Shown here: positions 63,953-64,000 of the stretch, one piece after another
Position numbering within the stretch: position 1 is the first letter of the stretch
How the letters are laid out: each line of letters opens with the position of its first letter
From: Pseudoneobacillus rhizosphaerae
GTDB taxonomy: Bacteria > Bacillota > Bacilli > Bacillales > Cytobacillaceae
NCBI RefSeq assembly: GCF_917563885.1
Contig: NZ_CAKJTG010000017.1
Location: forward strand, 33,461-97,460
DNA length: 64,000 bases
Direction of reading: 5' to 3'
Notes under the pieces: generated by a model
Databases searched by the model: none
Told to the model about the DNA's origin: nothing
What the model saw: the letters and a program-made list of their open reading frames with translations, nothing else
Made by a program: the position numbers and the translations under genes

Positions 63953-64000
63953 ATAGTAGAAGTGAAGGAAGGTCAATCCGCTTATTGGACCATGTTAGAG

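Larger units (their letters stand above)
63632..64000. other. Downstream gap at the window end
   Basis: AT-rich, with only the possible small ORF and a strong terminator recognised. The last 50 bases have no clear gene. Confidence 0.5.

Overview
The window comes from the chromosome of a low-G+C, endospore-forming Gram-positive bacterium of the family Bacillaceae. Evidence: a complete gerPABCDEF spore-coat operon behind a sigma-K-type promoter, an alpha/beta-type SASP gene, comK, a Bacillus-type hemE-hemH-hemY cluster, addBA, and long stretches matching the Bacillus subtilis yis/yhj/yhf/yhg gene order. A species cannot be named from the sequence alone. Most genes lie on the minus strand.

Layout: 1-5611 is a maltodextrin divergon (mdxEFG importer against a cytoplasmic neopullulanase). 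5655-9647 holds asnO, yisN, yisL and yisK. 9705-17410 is a complete Tad/Flp pilus locus (promoter, cyclic-di-GMP-I riboswitch, DUF192 gene, flp, internal terminator, tadV-tadE-tadG-cpaB-cpaE-cpaF-tadB-tadC), inserted between yisK and gerP. A DUF418 membrane protein, gerPA-F and an orphan O-antigen-ligase-like gene follow (17595-22436). 22519-38528 carries addA, addB, sipV, yhjE, an LCP-family gene, an rsgA-like gene with a leader-peptide attenuator, an S9 peptidase, yhjD, comK, yhzC and yhfN. 38641-42711 has azlCD and a three-gene ABC importer. 42946-48588 has a DppA-type aminopeptidase, an APH-fold kinase, a SASP gene, an enoyl-CoA hydratase, lplJ, yhfI and yhfH. 48641-55906 has yhgE with its TetR regulator, heme synthesis (hemE, hemH, hemY) and heme degradation (hmoB). 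56084-57169 is a palindromic repeat array touching a nuclease-like gene. 57485-63631 has liaFSR, yhfA, a PAP2 phosphatase and an M20 amidohydrolase.

How the parts may work together: the riboswitch ties pilus expression to cyclic-di-GMP, and a terminator after flp should give pilin in excess over the assembly machine. LexA-type boxes before addB and yhjD suggest SOS control of recombination repair. Twin 23-bp operators place yhgE and its TetR gene under one repressor. The rsgA-like GTPase is preceded by a promoter, a 20-codon leader ORF, an antiterminator and a 14-bp terminator, the layout of ribosome-stalling attenuation.

The strongest candidates for new biology are the rsgA attenuator (33363-33568), the riboswitch-controlled DUF192/Flp/Tad operon (16618-17410), and the duplicated AABB palindrome block beside an endonuclease-like wHTH gene (56084-57169). 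No tRNA, rRNA, CRISPR array or complete insertion sequence was seen.
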